39,485 nt of DNA from Candidatus Gastranaerophilales bacterium. Lineage in GTDB: Bacteria; Cyanobacteriota; Vampirovibrionia; Gastranaerophilales; Gastranaerophilaceae. The stretch is taken from assembly GCA_910587175.1 (NCBI GenBank), contig CAJULH010000012.1:8267-47751 (forward strand), given 5' to 3'. The translations under genes and the position numbers were made by a program. Below the pieces are notes generated by a model that was not told where the DNA came from, did no database searches, and worked only from the letters and a program-made list of their open reading frames with translations. This document shows, in pieces, positions 1-9,030 of the stretch (within the stretch, counting starts at the first letter, position 1; the number at the start of each line of letters is the position of its first letter).

Positions 1-4
1 TTTG

Positions 5-1108
5 CTATGTTCCAGTCACAGACTCATCGTCTGCTCCTTGGGAACATTCATTATTTCTTTTAATAATATTTTCTTCATAGTCAAGCTGAATTATGATTTT
101 TATCAAACTCTGAGCCATAAGCATTAATTTCGGACTGATTGAACCGGATGATGTTATTTTCACATTTCCGTAGGAACTGACGGAATAAGCTTCTGTGCTC
201 TCACTTTCAGAATTGCTCTCTGCATTTTTGCTTGTGCCTATAGAAACATTTGATTTTACATTATTTAGCGAAGATTCTTCCTTAATAAGTTCCATCACTC
301 TTTTATGGGGAAAATCCTTGCCTGCGGAAACATCAATATCAATCTGCCCCAAAGGTGTCATATCCAAAACAGCTATAACGTTTGCAAAATTATTAGTCTG
401 AATTAAAATTTTTACAGATTCCAAAGGCTCTTCTTTATCGGGATCAGGTCCCTGGATTTTATCAAATATATCAATTGTAAAATCCAAATCATTCTCTGCC
501 CTTTGGGATAAAGGAAGCCACGGCAGGTATAGCAGCAGAAGATTCTTTAGAGCCTGGCTGTCTGATACAATAGCTGTATTTGCAGAAAACAAATTCATTA
601 ACTCTTTCAGCCCGGAAACATCATTTGCACCATATTTTGCAATATTTGCAATGGTCATCATAAGCTTTTGCATGGCATCTTTTGATGTATCCTTTAAAAG
701 GATTGAAAGCAAGGATAAATCTATCTTTCCATTGTTAAATAGCTTGGAAAGCTCCGATAACATCTGCTGGTTTATAATACTTGTCTGTGTAGAATTTGAT
801 GTTATCTGGTTTATAAGCTCCGAAAAATCTCTTGGCAGATTTAATAAATCTTTTGCATAATTTGCCTTTTGCTCAATTTCAATTGTAGTAAGTTTTAATT
901 CTGATGCTGCAGACAATGTCAAAGGAGTAGATTTAAAAAACATTGGTGTATTATTTTGTGTTTGCGGTTGAAAATTTTGACTAAAACTATTCACACCGGT
1001 ATTCATAGCATTTTGCGCACTGTTTGCCCCGTTGTTTTGAATTGACTGATTTGATAGCACATTATTTGCAATCCTTGTTATTATCTGTATAGGGTTAAAA
1101 TCAGTCAT
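5..1108 (-). CDS. Hypothetical protein, possibly FliK-like C-terminal fold
   Basis: Complete 367-residue frame; a weak AAAGG ribosome site precedes the ATG. The first 60 residues are rich in Asn, Gln and Ser and look disordered. Residues 70-200 are helical. Around 230-275 a strand-rich stretch reads VKILIQTNNF..VLDMTPLGQIDIDVSAG, which recalls the 'L.P..LG.V.V.L' pattern of the hook-length-control (FliK) C-terminal domain. A Ser/Glu linker and a final helix follow. There is no signal peptide or membrane segment. The FliK resemblance is weak and no flagellar gene is nearby, so I do not assign a function. It lies downstream of deoB on the same strand, about 40 bp away, and may be co-transcribed. 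Confidence 0.6.
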   Translation of the reverse strand: MTDFNPIQIITRIANNVLSNQSIQNNGANSAQNAMNTGVNSFSQNFQPQTQNNTPMFFKSTPLTLSAASELKLTTIEIEQKANYAKDLLNLPRDFSELINQITSNSTQTSIINQQMLSELSKLFNNGKIDLSLLSILLKDTSKDAMQKLMMTIANIAKYGANDVSGLKELMNLFSANTAIVSDSQALKNLLLLYLPWLPLSQRAENDLDFTIDIFDKIQGPDPDKEEPLESVKILIQTNNFANVIAVLDMTPLGQIDIDVSAGKDFPHKRVMELIKEESSLNNVKSNVSIGTSKNAESNSESESTEAYSVSSYGNVKITSSGSISPKLMLMAQSLIKIIIQLDYEENIIKRNNECSQGADDESVTGT

Positions 1109-1147
1109 AGAAAACCTTTAATTCTTAAGCATTACAATCTTGTTTAA

Positions 1148-2290
1148 TTATATTTTTTTAAAAAGCCATTTTTTCAACACTTTTGAAACATAGGTAAAAC
1201 TATCCTTTATACCTATATTTCCAGGCTTTATTTTTTTATTGTAAATCAATAACGGAACCATCTCTCTTGTATGGTCAGAACCCGTATATGTAGGATCGCA
1301 CCCATGGTCTGCTGTTATAATAAGTAAATCTTCATCTTTCAGCGCAGGGATGATTTTTCCAAGAGCTTTATCTATATACTCTATCGCTTTTGCATATCCT
1401 TTATAATCCCGCCTATGCCCATAGAGCATATCTGTATCCACAAGGTTTGTAAAAATTAAATCGGAATCATCATTTTTAATGGCATCAAATGTGATATCAA
1501 GCCCTTCAATGTTTGAACCTGTCGGAGTAAATTTTGTAATACCCGAACCTACAAAAATATCATGGATTTTGCCTATGCCATAAACTGACTTTCCGCCCTG
1601 TTCTATAACATTCAAAATGGTGTCTTTCGGAGGTTTTACAGAATAATCATGCCTGAATTTCCCAATTCTTGTCGGTTTACCGTTTATAACACTGTATGGT
1701 CTTGCAATTACCCTTGAAACACGGTAATCACCTTCATCCAATATTTCTCTTGCAATCTCACACCATCTATATAAAGTTTCAAGCTTTATTACATCGATAT
1801 TTGCGGCAATCTGAAAAACACTGTCTGCACTTGTATAAACAATAGGAAATTTAGATTTCGTATGAACAGCATTGTATTCTTCAATTATTTTAGTACCCGA
1901 TGCAGGAACATTTCCTAAAACATTTTTGCACCCGGTTCTTCTTATAAATTCAGAGATTAATTCATCAGGAAATTTTTTATATGTTTTAAAAGGCTTGTCT
2001 AATACAAGACCGGCAATTTCCCAGTGTCCTGTTGTAGTATCCTTGCCTTTCGATTTCATTTTCATAATACCATATTGCGCACACGGATTTTTTACCCTTT
2101 GCACACCGGTAATTTTCCTTATATTACCAAGTCCCATAGCCTCCATATTCGGCACATTGATTCCGCCGTTTGCACGGGCGAGATTACAGAGAGTGTTGCA
2201 TTTCAGGGAATCGCCGTACTCTTCAGCGTCTTCAAGTGCGCCTATTCCCATAGAATCAATTACAATAACAATTGCTCTGTTTTTTTTCAT
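1148..2290 (-). CDS. deoB: Phosphopentomutase
   Basis: This enzyme interconverts ribose-1-phosphate or deoxyribose-1-phosphate with the 5-phosphates in nucleoside salvage; it is a cytoplasmic, metal-dependent member of the alkaline-phosphatase superfamily. The 380-residue product has the usual length. The N-terminus reads IVIVIDSMGIGALEDA, with the metal-binding and catalytic region. TTTGHWEIAG follows near residue 85, and the C-terminal metal ligands sit in ITADHGCDPTYTGSDHTRE. The start codon overlaps the stop of the upstream decarboxylase gene (ATGA), so the two are probably translationally coupled. Confidence 0.95.
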   Translation of the reverse strand: MKKNRAIVIVIDSMGIGALEDAEEYGDSLKCNTLCNLARANGGINVPNMEAMGLGNIRKITGVQRVKNPCAQYGIMKMKSKGKDTTTGHWEIAGLVLDKPFKTYKKFPDELISEFIRRTGCKNVLGNVPASGTKIIEEYNAVHTKSKFPIVYTSADSVFQIAANIDVIKLETLYRWCEIAREILDEGDYRVSRVIARPYSVINGKPTRIGKFRHDYSVKPPKDTILNVIEQGGKSVYGIGKIHDIFVGSGITKFTPTGSNIEGLDITFDAIKNDDSDLIFTNLVDTDMLYGHRRDYKGYAKAIEYIDKALGKIIPALKDEDLLIITADHGCDPTYTGSDHTREMVPLLIYNKKIKPGNIGIKDSFTYVSKVLKKWLFKKI

Positions 2291-3639
2291 AGCTTTATTA
2301 CCCCAACATCATCACCTAAATAATTAAGGTGTTCTTTTTGTATTGCCTCTCCGGGATACAAAACCCCAATCCCCGGAGGGTAAGGTACTATCATTTCAGA
2401 CGAGAGCATAAGAGGTGCATTTTCCTTTGAAAAATATATGTATTCTCTGTTAAATGCTTCATATGGCTGGAGTTTTACCAGAGGATAAGGTTGAAATACA
2501 GGAGTCTTAACTCCATCTATTAATATTTTATCAAATTTTTTATTTTTTACATCCATTAAAGCACGTTTTAATTTATCAAGTTTTTTAGATGTAGTCCCGA
2601 TGCCTGTTAAATAAAGGCAGGAAAATTCGCTTGAAATTTCATCTTCAATATCATATTCATCAAACAAAACATCAGAAAGCTTGGAACAATCTGCCCCGTT
2701 AAGTCTCAAAAGAAGCTTTGTAACATCAGCACATTCTTCGTTTAAAAATTCAAATCCTTCTTCTTTTAATTCTTTTTGAAACCTTAAAATATTCAAAACA
2801 AGCTCATCAAGAGCTTTCGTACCTTTATCTGAAGAAAGAAAGCTTATATTGGCTTCAATATCAGCTAAAAGCGGGTAAGAAGGGCTTGATGTATGAAAAA
2901 GATTTATAGAATTTTGAATTTCATGCCAATCATATGGACAATCTTTTGACATATGCAAAAGTGCACACTGATTCAGAGCGCCTGCATTTTTATGAAGGGA
3001 ATTAACGGAAAAATCCGCGCCCTGCTCAATTGCAGTTTTCGGAAAAAAATCAGAGAAATTATACAAAGCACCATGGGCTTCGTCCACAATCAAAATGACA
3101 CCATACTGTCTGCATATTTTGGATATTTCTTCAATATCGCTGTTTATGCCGTCATACGTAGGACTTGTCATTATAAAAGCTTTATATTGGTTTAGTTTAA
3201 ATGTATCCCGCAAGTCTTCCGGGTTAATTTTTCCCATTATACCCCATTTAATACACATTTCAGACTTTGTATCAGGCATAAACCAATCAACACTTGCACC
3301 TGTTAAAACAAGTCCTGAAAATACAGATTTATGACAGTTTCTTGCAATAAGAACCCTGTCATTTTGCCTCAAAACGGCTTTCATCACAGCTAAAATACCT
3401 GTTGTAGAACCCTGGGTCAGAAAGAACGTTTTTTTAGTGTTGTAAATATCAGATGCCTTACCTTCTGCCATAAGTATGGCGCCTGTAGGATTTGAAAGAT
3501 TATCATACCCTTCGATTTCGGAAAAATCCCATTTGTAAAAAGAGTTTAATTCAGATAAAAATGGAGCTGTTTGTCCATGCGTCGGGGTGGTGAATAGACA
3601 CCTGGGTAATTTTTTGCTTAATAATTTTAACAAACTCAT
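2287..3639 (-). CDS. Orn/Lys/Arg decarboxylase family PLP enzyme
   Basis: A fold-type I PLP enzyme of the group III amino-acid decarboxylase family, 450 residues. The PLP site is clear: the Schiff-base lysine is K217 in SVNSLHKNAGALNQ, with the cofactor Asp in VDEAHGA (about 186-190) and the substrate loop TSPTYDG. The N-terminus reads CLFTTPTHGQ, the usual 'tpGHkqG' entry motif. It is shorter than E. coli-type SpeA and CadA and resembles the compact arginine/lysine decarboxylase-like proteins of Gram-positives and cyanobacteria. Substrate (Arg, Lys or Orn) cannot be read from sequence. It would make a polyamine or its precursor. It overlaps deoB by 4 bp and diverges from ligA with only 23 bp between start codons. 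Confidence 0.85.
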   Translation of the reverse strand: MSLLKLLSKKLPRCLFTTPTHGQTAPFLSELNSFYKWDFSEIEGYDNLSNPTGAILMAEGKASDIYNTKKTFFLTQGSTTGILAVMKAVLRQNDRVLIARNCHKSVFSGLVLTGASVDWFMPDTKSEMCIKWGIMGKINPEDLRDTFKLNQYKAFIMTSPTYDGINSDIEEISKICRQYGVILIVDEAHGALYNFSDFFPKTAIEQGADFSVNSLHKNAGALNQCALLHMSKDCPYDWHEIQNSINLFHTSSPSYPLLADIEANISFLSSDKGTKALDELVLNILRFQKELKEEGFEFLNEECADVTKLLLRLNGADCSKLSDVLFDEYDIEDEISSEFSCLYLTGIGTTSKKLDKLKRALMDVKNKKFDKILIDGVKTPVFQPYPLVKLQPYEAFNREYIYFSKENAPLMLSSEMIVPYPPGIGVLYPGEAIQKEHLNYLGDDVGVIKL

Positions 3640-3644
3640 CCTTT

Positions 3645-3650
3645 TATAAT
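3645..3650 (+). promoter_or_regulatory. Probable -10 box for ligA (near-leaderless)
   Basis: A perfect TATAAT sits 12 nt before the ligA ATG, and no Shine-Dalgarno sequence lies between. Transcription would start about 5 nt before the ATG, giving an almost leaderless mRNA. I see no good -35; the -35 position falls inside the 5' end of the divergent decarboxylase gene. Confidence 0.45.
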
Positions 3651-3662
3651 AGAATATTTAGT

Positions 3663-5684
3663 ATGGATATACAAGAAAAAATCGAAAAATTACGCAAGGA
3701 AATTGAGCTGAACAGTTACCTTTATTACGTTGAAGATAACCCAAAACTTGAAGATTATGAATACGACAAATTATTCAGAGAACTTGAAGCACTTGAAGCT
3801 GAACACCCTGAATTAATTACTCCGGATTCACCAACACAAAGGGTGGGCGGTATCAGTGAAAAATTTGAAGCAGTACCGCATAAAAACAGACTTTATTCCC
3901 TTGAAAATTCAAATGATGAAGCTGAGTTAAAAAAATGGTATGAAAGAGTTTTGAAAGACCTAAACCCAAATGCCACAGGACAAATGAGCCTTTTTAGCAC
4001 CCAAACCGCAAATAATGATATGAAAATTCCTTTAGCTTGCGAGTATAAAATTGACGGGCTTGCAGTGGCTTTAACCTATAAAGACGGAAAGTTTATACAG
4101 GGATTAACAAGGGGTGACGGGGTTATAGGAGAAGACATTACAAATAACCTCAAAACAATAAAAAGTATACCTTTAAAACTTTTTGAGCCGGTTGATGTTG
4201 AAGTGCGCGGTGAAATTTATATGCCGATTTCATCCTTTGAAAAACTGAATAAAAAACAGGAAGAACTTGGACAAAAGACATTTGCAAACCCAAGAAACGC
4301 TGCTGCAGGCTCTATTCGGCAGCTGGACCCAAAAATAACATCCGAAAGAGACCTCTCAATCTGGGTTTACGGCGGAATATTTGAAGGAAAAAATGCTCCG
4401 AAATCTCACTCCCTTACAATGAAAAAACTAAAGGAACTTGGCTTTAAGACAAATAAAATCACTGTTGTAGATGGAATTGAAGGCGCCTATAAATGCATCC
4501 AGAAAATTGACGAAGAGAGAAAAAAACTTGATTTTGCAACAGATGGCGTTGTTATAAAAGTAGATGATATTCATAGTCAAAATGAGCTTGGATTCACATC
4601 CCGCGTGCCAAAATGGGCAACAGCATACAAATTCCCTCCGGAAGCTCTTTGGACAAAACTTTTAAGAGTGGATTTCCAGGTAGGAAGAACGGGTGTCATC
4701 ACCCCTGTTGCAATATTAGAGCCTATAAGCCTTGCCGGAAGCGTTGTGTCGCGCGCCAGTCTTTACAATTTTGACGAGATTAAAAGGCTCGATATAATGC
4801 AAGGCGACAGGGTTTTAGTTAAAAAGGCAGCAGAAATTATCCCAAAAGTATTAAAAGCAGAAAAAACAGCAGATTCAAAACCTTTTGAAATGCCGGATAA
4901 ATGCCCTTGTTGCAGCTCATCATTAATTGAAAAAGAAAATGAAGTCGGACTTTGGTGCCCAAATAAAGACTGTCCGGATGTTCTAAAGGGAAAAATCGAA
5001 TATTTCGTTTCAAAATATGCCATGGATATCGAAGGCTTTGGCGAAAGCCTGATAGCACAATTAATTGACAGAAATATGGTAAAAACCTGGGCAGATCTAT
5101 ATGCACTGTCACTTTTAGATTTTATGCAACTGGATTTAATAAAAGAAAAATCTGCAACAAACCTTATTACAGCGCTTGAAAACAGTAAAAACTGTAAATT
5201 AAATAAATTTATAAACGCTCTTGGAATAAGGCTTGTCGGAAAAGAAAGCGCAGATATTCTAACCCAGTATTTTAAAACCATTGATGAGCTTAAAATGGCG
5301 TCCTTAGAAGATTTAAATGCAATTGACGGCATAGGCGAAAAGATGGCAAAAAATATCTATGAATATTTTAATGATGAAGACAACCTGAAAACTATTGAAA
5401 AAGGCTTCAGTCTGGGTATTAAACCTGAAAACACATATACTATAAGCGACAACCTGAAATTAAAAGGAAAATCTTTTGTAATAACAGGCACACTGGAAGA
5501 ATTTTCAAGAGATAAGGCACAGGAAATTTTAAAATCCCTTGGCGCAAAGACTCCGTCTGCCGTGAGCCGCAATACAGATTTTGTAATAGCGGGAGAAAAC
5601 CCCGGTTCAAAGCTTGAAAAAGCAAAAAGCCTTGGAATACCGGTGCTTAGCGAAGAAGAATTTAAAGAAATGATAATGCAATAA
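3663..5684 (+). CDS. ligA: NAD-dependent DNA ligase
   Basis: Seals nicks during replication and repair using NAD+. All domains are present in 673 residues. Domain Ia (NAD-binding) is at 1-70. The adenylation lysine is K129 in CEYKIDGLAVAL. GRTGVITPVA marks the OB fold near 345. Four zinc cysteines lie in CPCC...CPNKDC (about 415-435). The helix-hairpin-helix region includes IDGIGEKMAKNI, and a C-terminal BRCT domain starts at GKSFVITGTLEEFSR. A short extra stretch at about 103-120 precedes the catalytic motif. The SIMPL gene follows after 22 bp and may be co-transcribed. Confidence 0.97.
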   Translation: MDIQEKIEKLRKEIELNSYLYYVEDNPKLEDYEYDKLFRELEALEAEHPELITPDSPTQRVGGISEKFEAVPHKNRLYSLENSNDEAELKKWYERVLKDLNPNATGQMSLFSTQTANNDMKIPLACEYKIDGLAVALTYKDGKFIQGLTRGDGVIGEDITNNLKTIKSIPLKLFEPVDVEVRGEIYMPISSFEKLNKKQEELGQKTFANPRNAAAGSIRQLDPKITSERDLSIWVYGGIFEGKNAPKSHSLTMKKLKELGFKTNKITVVDGIEGAYKCIQKIDEERKKLDFATDGVVIKVDDIHSQNELGFTSRVPKWATAYKFPPEALWTKLLRVDFQVGRTGVITPVAILEPISLAGSVVSRASLYNFDEIKRLDIMQGDRVLVKKAAEIIPKVLKAEKTADSKPFEMPDKCPCCSSSLIEKENEVGLWCPNKDCPDVLKGKIEYFVSKYAMDIEGFGESLIAQLIDRNMVKTWADLYALSLLDFMQLDLIKEKSATNLITALENSKNCKLNKFINALGIRLVGKESADILTQYFKTIDELKMASLEDLNAIDGIGEKMAKNIYEYFNDEDNLKTIEKGFSLGIKPENTYTISDNLKLKGKSFVITGTLEEFSRDKAQEILKSLGAKTPSAVSRNTDFVIAGENPGSKLEKAKSLGIPVLSEEEFKEMIMQ

Positions 5685-5706
5685 CCTTATTATAAATGGA
5701 GGAAAT

Positions 5707-6447
5707 ATGAAAAAAATCTTAGGAACAATAATTTTAGGTTCAATGTTTGCAATGACTATGGGTATTGGAAACCTTACAGTGCAGGCTGCAGAAAATGAAA
5801 GAGGAAGTATTTCAGTTTGGGCGGAAGCCACAGAAGAAGCAACGCCAAATATGGCAAAAATCACCCTTAGCGTTGAAACATCAGACAAAGATATAACAAA
5901 AGCTACAGAAGCAAACAAGACCGCTGCAAATAACTCAATTGCCGCAGTTAAAAAACTTCTTAATACGCAAAATGGCGAAACAGTTAAAACCCTGGCATTT
6001 AATGTAAACCCGGAGTACAAATATAAAGATGGCACAAGAATTTTTGTTCAATACACCGCAAGAAATTCTTACGAAGTAAAGATTAAAGATGTTTCAAAGC
6101 TTGGCAAAATAATTTCTGCAGCTCTTGCAAACGGTGCAAACGTTGTTTCAAATCTGTCCTATTCGCTTGATACAAACGAAGAAGCCTGTAATAAATTAAT
6201 AAAACAAGCATCTGCCCTTGCCAAAACCAAGGCTGAATCTGCAGCAAGCGCACTGGGCACAGGCATTACCGGGGTGAAATATGCAAATATACAATGCAAT
6301 ACAAATGAATTTCACCAGCCAAGATACAATATGTCATTAAAGAGTGCGGGAAATGCCATGGCAATGGAAGATGCAGCAGCAGTGCCTACCGAAGAAGGCA
6401 CTATCAAATTCCGTGCAACAGTTGATGCTTCATTCTTTGTAAAATAA
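5707..6447 (+). CDS. SIMPL (DUF541) domain exported protein
   Basis: A 246-residue protein with a typical signal peptide (MKKILGTIILGSMF..., probable cleavage after VQAAE/ENE) and a SIMPL domain: ISVWAEATEEATPNMAKITLSVET at the start and an AKTKAESAASALG segment near residue 180. SIMPL proteins are periplasmic or cell-surface proteins linked loosely to oxidative stress, membrane integrity or signalling; no enzymatic role is established. A strong GGAGG ribosome site lies 6 nt before the ATG. It follows ligA closely and is ended by a strong terminator. Confidence 0.88.
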   Translation: MKKILGTIILGSMFAMTMGIGNLTVQAAENERGSISVWAEATEEATPNMAKITLSVETSDKDITKATEANKTAANNSIAAVKKLLNTQNGETVKTLAFNVNPEYKYKDGTRIFVQYTARNSYEVKIKDVSKLGKIISAALANGANVVSNLSYSLDTNEEACNKLIKQASALAKTKAESAASALGTGITGVKYANIQCNTNEFHQPRYNMSLKSAGNAMAMEDAAAVPTEEGTIKFRATVDASFFVK

Positions 6448-6566
6448 AATCTTTCTAAAAGAAAACGAAGAACAAACAATGTTTTTTAACAACGAATTTC
6501 AATTGAAAAAGCTTAAAATTTAGATAAAAAGGCTCTAAAATAATTTTCAAAGTTAACTTTTGTAAA

Positions 6567-6612
6567 CTATACGTCATATTTTTATCAATTGTATGACGTA
6601 TAGCTTTTTTAT
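6567..6612 (+). terminator. Rho-independent terminator after the SIMPL gene
   Basis: Inverted repeat CTATACGTCAT (6567-6577) and ATGACGTATAG (6593-6603), followed by a T-rich run. It ends the ligA-SIMPL unit. The 90 bp before it hold no obvious gene. Confidence 0.8.
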
Positions 6613-6654
6613 ATATAAAACGAGAGTAAAAATAGAGAGAATGCCTTTAAACTG

Positions 6655-7986
6655 ATGACATATGTTGAGAATATAGGCAGTACTATATTAAATTCTGCTT
6701 ATTATAATGTTGAAAAAGATGAAATTATTAAAGATGAAACTGTTGATGAAAGTATATTTAAATCACAAGATAACAGCGTAATGAAGCCTGCACCCAAAGA
6801 AGATGAGCAAGAAGAAAAGGCTGGTTTCTTTGAAAATATGAGCAATGCAATTAAATCTTTCTTTACAGGATTATTTGGTAAAAAAGAAACTTCCAAGAAA
6901 GACGAAAACAATAAAGCCCCCATAGAAGAGCACACAAATAAAACAAACGCAAGTAATTCTAAAATTCAGAATAATAATGAAGAAGAAATTAACAGCAATA
7001 TAATAAAAGACACCAGCTGTGACAAAAAAATCCCCGAAATTGTTATACAGCAATATGGAAAACTGACAGATGATATATACTATAATAAAAACGGCGAAAT
7101 AGTCCTGGCGATAAAAACTTCCGGAGCCGAAAGTATGGATGTAAGCTTTGGTGAATTGTGCGGTACATTTTGTGATGATAATGGCGAAGAATATTTTGCA
7201 ATAGTTTTAGAGGGCTCAAAAAAATCCTATAGCAACACAAAAGATGGCGAAATAGGAGATACAAAACAAGGTGAAACGATAGGCGACTGCTGGCTTTTGT
7301 CCACCATAAATTCTTTAAGTTACACGCAAAAGGGCAGAGAGATTATTAAAGAGGCGCTTGAATATCAAAATGATTATACAATTGTGCATTTAAAAGGTGC
7401 AAAGGATTATATAATTACTGATGATGAACTTGAGACCGCAAGGCTGTCAGACAGATACTCAAAGGGCGACAATGATATGATTATATTTGAATTAGCTATG
7501 GAAAAAGCCTACAAAGACATTGAAAATGGTGATGTTCAAATGCCTTTTAAGGCTTATGACCAAACTTTTAATTCAATTAGCGGCGGCAATGAAATAACGG
7601 CATTTGAGATTATTGCAGATAAAGAGTCTAAACTGTATTATAAGGATACGGGGATAGATAATGAAATTGACAGCATTGACGATGAAGAGCTTAAAGAATA
7701 CTATACAAGCATAAAAGCAAGTACAGCAATGGAAGAATTTGAGGCAAATGACAACAATGATATTGCATTTACTGCCAGCATAAAACAAGAAGGGGTAAGA
7801 AATACCACCGATATATATGGAAACACCATTAATTTAGACGGCAGACATTCATATGCCATAAAAGAAGTTGATGGCAACAAAGTAATTATAACAGACCCTC
7901 ATGATTCAGGTGAAAATATAGTATTATCCAAGCAGACAGCTGCTTCTATATTTGATAAATATACGCTTTGCGATTTATCGGAATGA
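6655..7986 (+). CDS. Calpain-like (family C2) cysteine protease domain protein
   Basis: 443 residues. The C-terminal half carries a calpain-type papain fold: the catalytic Cys is C212 in QGETIGDCWLLSTINSL with the oxyanion Gln Q205, and the catalytic His is H398 in LDGRHSYAIKEV. The third residue, normally Asn in 'NPxG/NPHD', is Asp414 in ITDPHDSGE. The first 125 residues are low-complexity and acidic, with one amphipathic helix (GFFENMSNAIKSFFTGLFG); there is no signal peptide. Bacterial calpain-like proteins are poorly understood; some are thought to be secreted or effector-like. The start at 6655 has only a distant purine-rich stretch upstream, so a different start is possible. It is preceded by a terminator and probably transcribed alone. 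Confidence 0.75.
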   Translation: MTYVENIGSTILNSAYYNVEKDEIIKDETVDESIFKSQDNSVMKPAPKEDEQEEKAGFFENMSNAIKSFFTGLFGKKETSKKDENNKAPIEEHTNKTNASNSKIQNNNEEEINSNIIKDTSCDKKIPEIVIQQYGKLTDDIYYNKNGEIVLAIKTSGAESMDVSFGELCGTFCDDNGEEYFAIVLEGSKKSYSNTKDGEIGDTKQGETIGDCWLLSTINSLSYTQKGREIIKEALEYQNDYTIVHLKGAKDYIITDDELETARLSDRYSKGDNDMIIFELAMEKAYKDIENGDVQMPFKAYDQTFNSISGGNEITAFEIIADKESKLYYKDTGIDNEIDSIDDEELKEYYTSIKASTAMEEFEANDNNDIAFTASIKQEGVRNTTDIYGNTINLDGRHSYAIKEVDGNKVIITDPHDSGENIVLSKQTAASIFDKYTLCDLSE

Positions 7987-8084
7987 CAAACAAAATAATT
8001 AACAGCTCTCATTTTGCTTTTTAGCTTTGTCTGTGGGAAAATTAGTCTGCAGAAAAAGCTTAAAACAAAAAAGGATGTTATAAA

Positions 8085-8954
8085 ATGGACAGTATCTTAA
8101 AAATTGCAATTCCAAACAAAGGCAGACTTTCGACAAAAATATATGAACTTTTAAACTCCGCAGGGCTCTCCTTTGAATCAAAGGATGAAAGATGTCTGCA
8201 AATAAAAGCGCAGGACGGCAAATGCCAGATAATCTTTGTAAGAACACAGGATATCCCGAGATTTTTAGATGCAAAGGTTGCAGATGTCGGTTTTACAGGA
8301 CTTGATGTGGTTCAGGAAGAAAACGTTGATTTAGATGTTATCAAACGTTTTGATTTTGGATACTGCGATATGGTTGTTGCAGTAAAAGATACAGACAAAT
8401 ATGAAAAAACTGAAGACTTGCCTGAATGTATCAATGTTGCAACCTCTTTCCCGAATATTGCAAAAAAATATTTTGAATCAAAAGGAAAGAAAGCAAAAAT
8501 TATTGAAGTCTCAGGTGCAGTCGAGATTACCCCAAATCTTGGACTATCAGATGTTGTTGTCGATATAACATCCACAGGTTCCACATTAAAATCAAACAGA
8601 TTAAAGATTATTGATAAAATTATGGATTCAAGCTGTGTAATCGTGCAAAGAAAAGGTCTTGATACAGAAAAAATAAATCAGGTAAAAAGTCTTCTTCTTG
8701 CAATTGATGCGGTTTTAGATGCAAAAGAGAAAAAATATTTAATGGTACATGTGCCAAAAGAAAAAATTGATGAAATAAAAACTTTTCTCCCGGGGCTTTC
8801 TTCACCGACAGTTACAACACTTTGGGGTGATGATAAAAATGTTGTTGTCCATGTTGTTGTGGATAAAGATAAAATTTATGACAGCATTAATAAATTAAAA
8901 GCCATTGGCGGACAAGGTATTTTGATATTAACGGTTGATCAAATGGTACGTTAA
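8085..8954 (+). CDS. hisG: ATP phosphoribosyltransferase (long form)
   Basis: Catalyses the first step of histidine synthesis, joining ATP and PRPP. At 289 residues it is the long form, with its own C-terminal ACT-like regulatory domain (about 210-289, LMVHVPKEKIDEIKTFLPG...GGQGILILTVDQMV) that normally binds histidine for feedback inhibition, so no HisZ partner is needed. The catalytic part starts IAIPNKGRLS, and the PRPP loop is DVVVDITSTGSTLKSN near 160-175. AAAAGGATG lies upstream as ribosome site. hisH is 18 kb away, so his genes are dispersed here. The mazG gene follows. Confidence 0.95.
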   Translation: MDSILKIAIPNKGRLSTKIYELLNSAGLSFESKDERCLQIKAQDGKCQIIFVRTQDIPRFLDAKVADVGFTGLDVVQEENVDLDVIKRFDFGYCDMVVAVKDTDKYEKTEDLPECINVATSFPNIAKKYFESKGKKAKIIEVSGAVEITPNLGLSDVVVDITSTGSTLKSNRLKIIDKIMDSSCVIVQRKGLDTEKINQVKSLLLAIDAVLDAKEKKYLMVHVPKEKIDEIKTFLPGLSSPTVTTLWGDDKNVVVHVVVDKDKIYDSINKLKAIGGQGILILTVDQMVR

Positions 8955-9030
8955 AAGTATAAAAACAACTGCTTATTATAAGGCTATAAAAACTTTGGAA
9001 AAAATAAAACAGTCCAAAAAAGAGAAAATT

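Noticed and set aside
4763..5332. Minus-strand frame of 189 codons
   Set aside because: Lies entirely antisense to the zinc-finger and helix-hairpin-helix parts of ligA, with no start signals.
8935..9030. Upstream extension of mazG overlapping hisG
   Set aside because: The extra 32 residues are unlike MazG N-termini, and a better start with a purine-rich ribosome site is at 9031.
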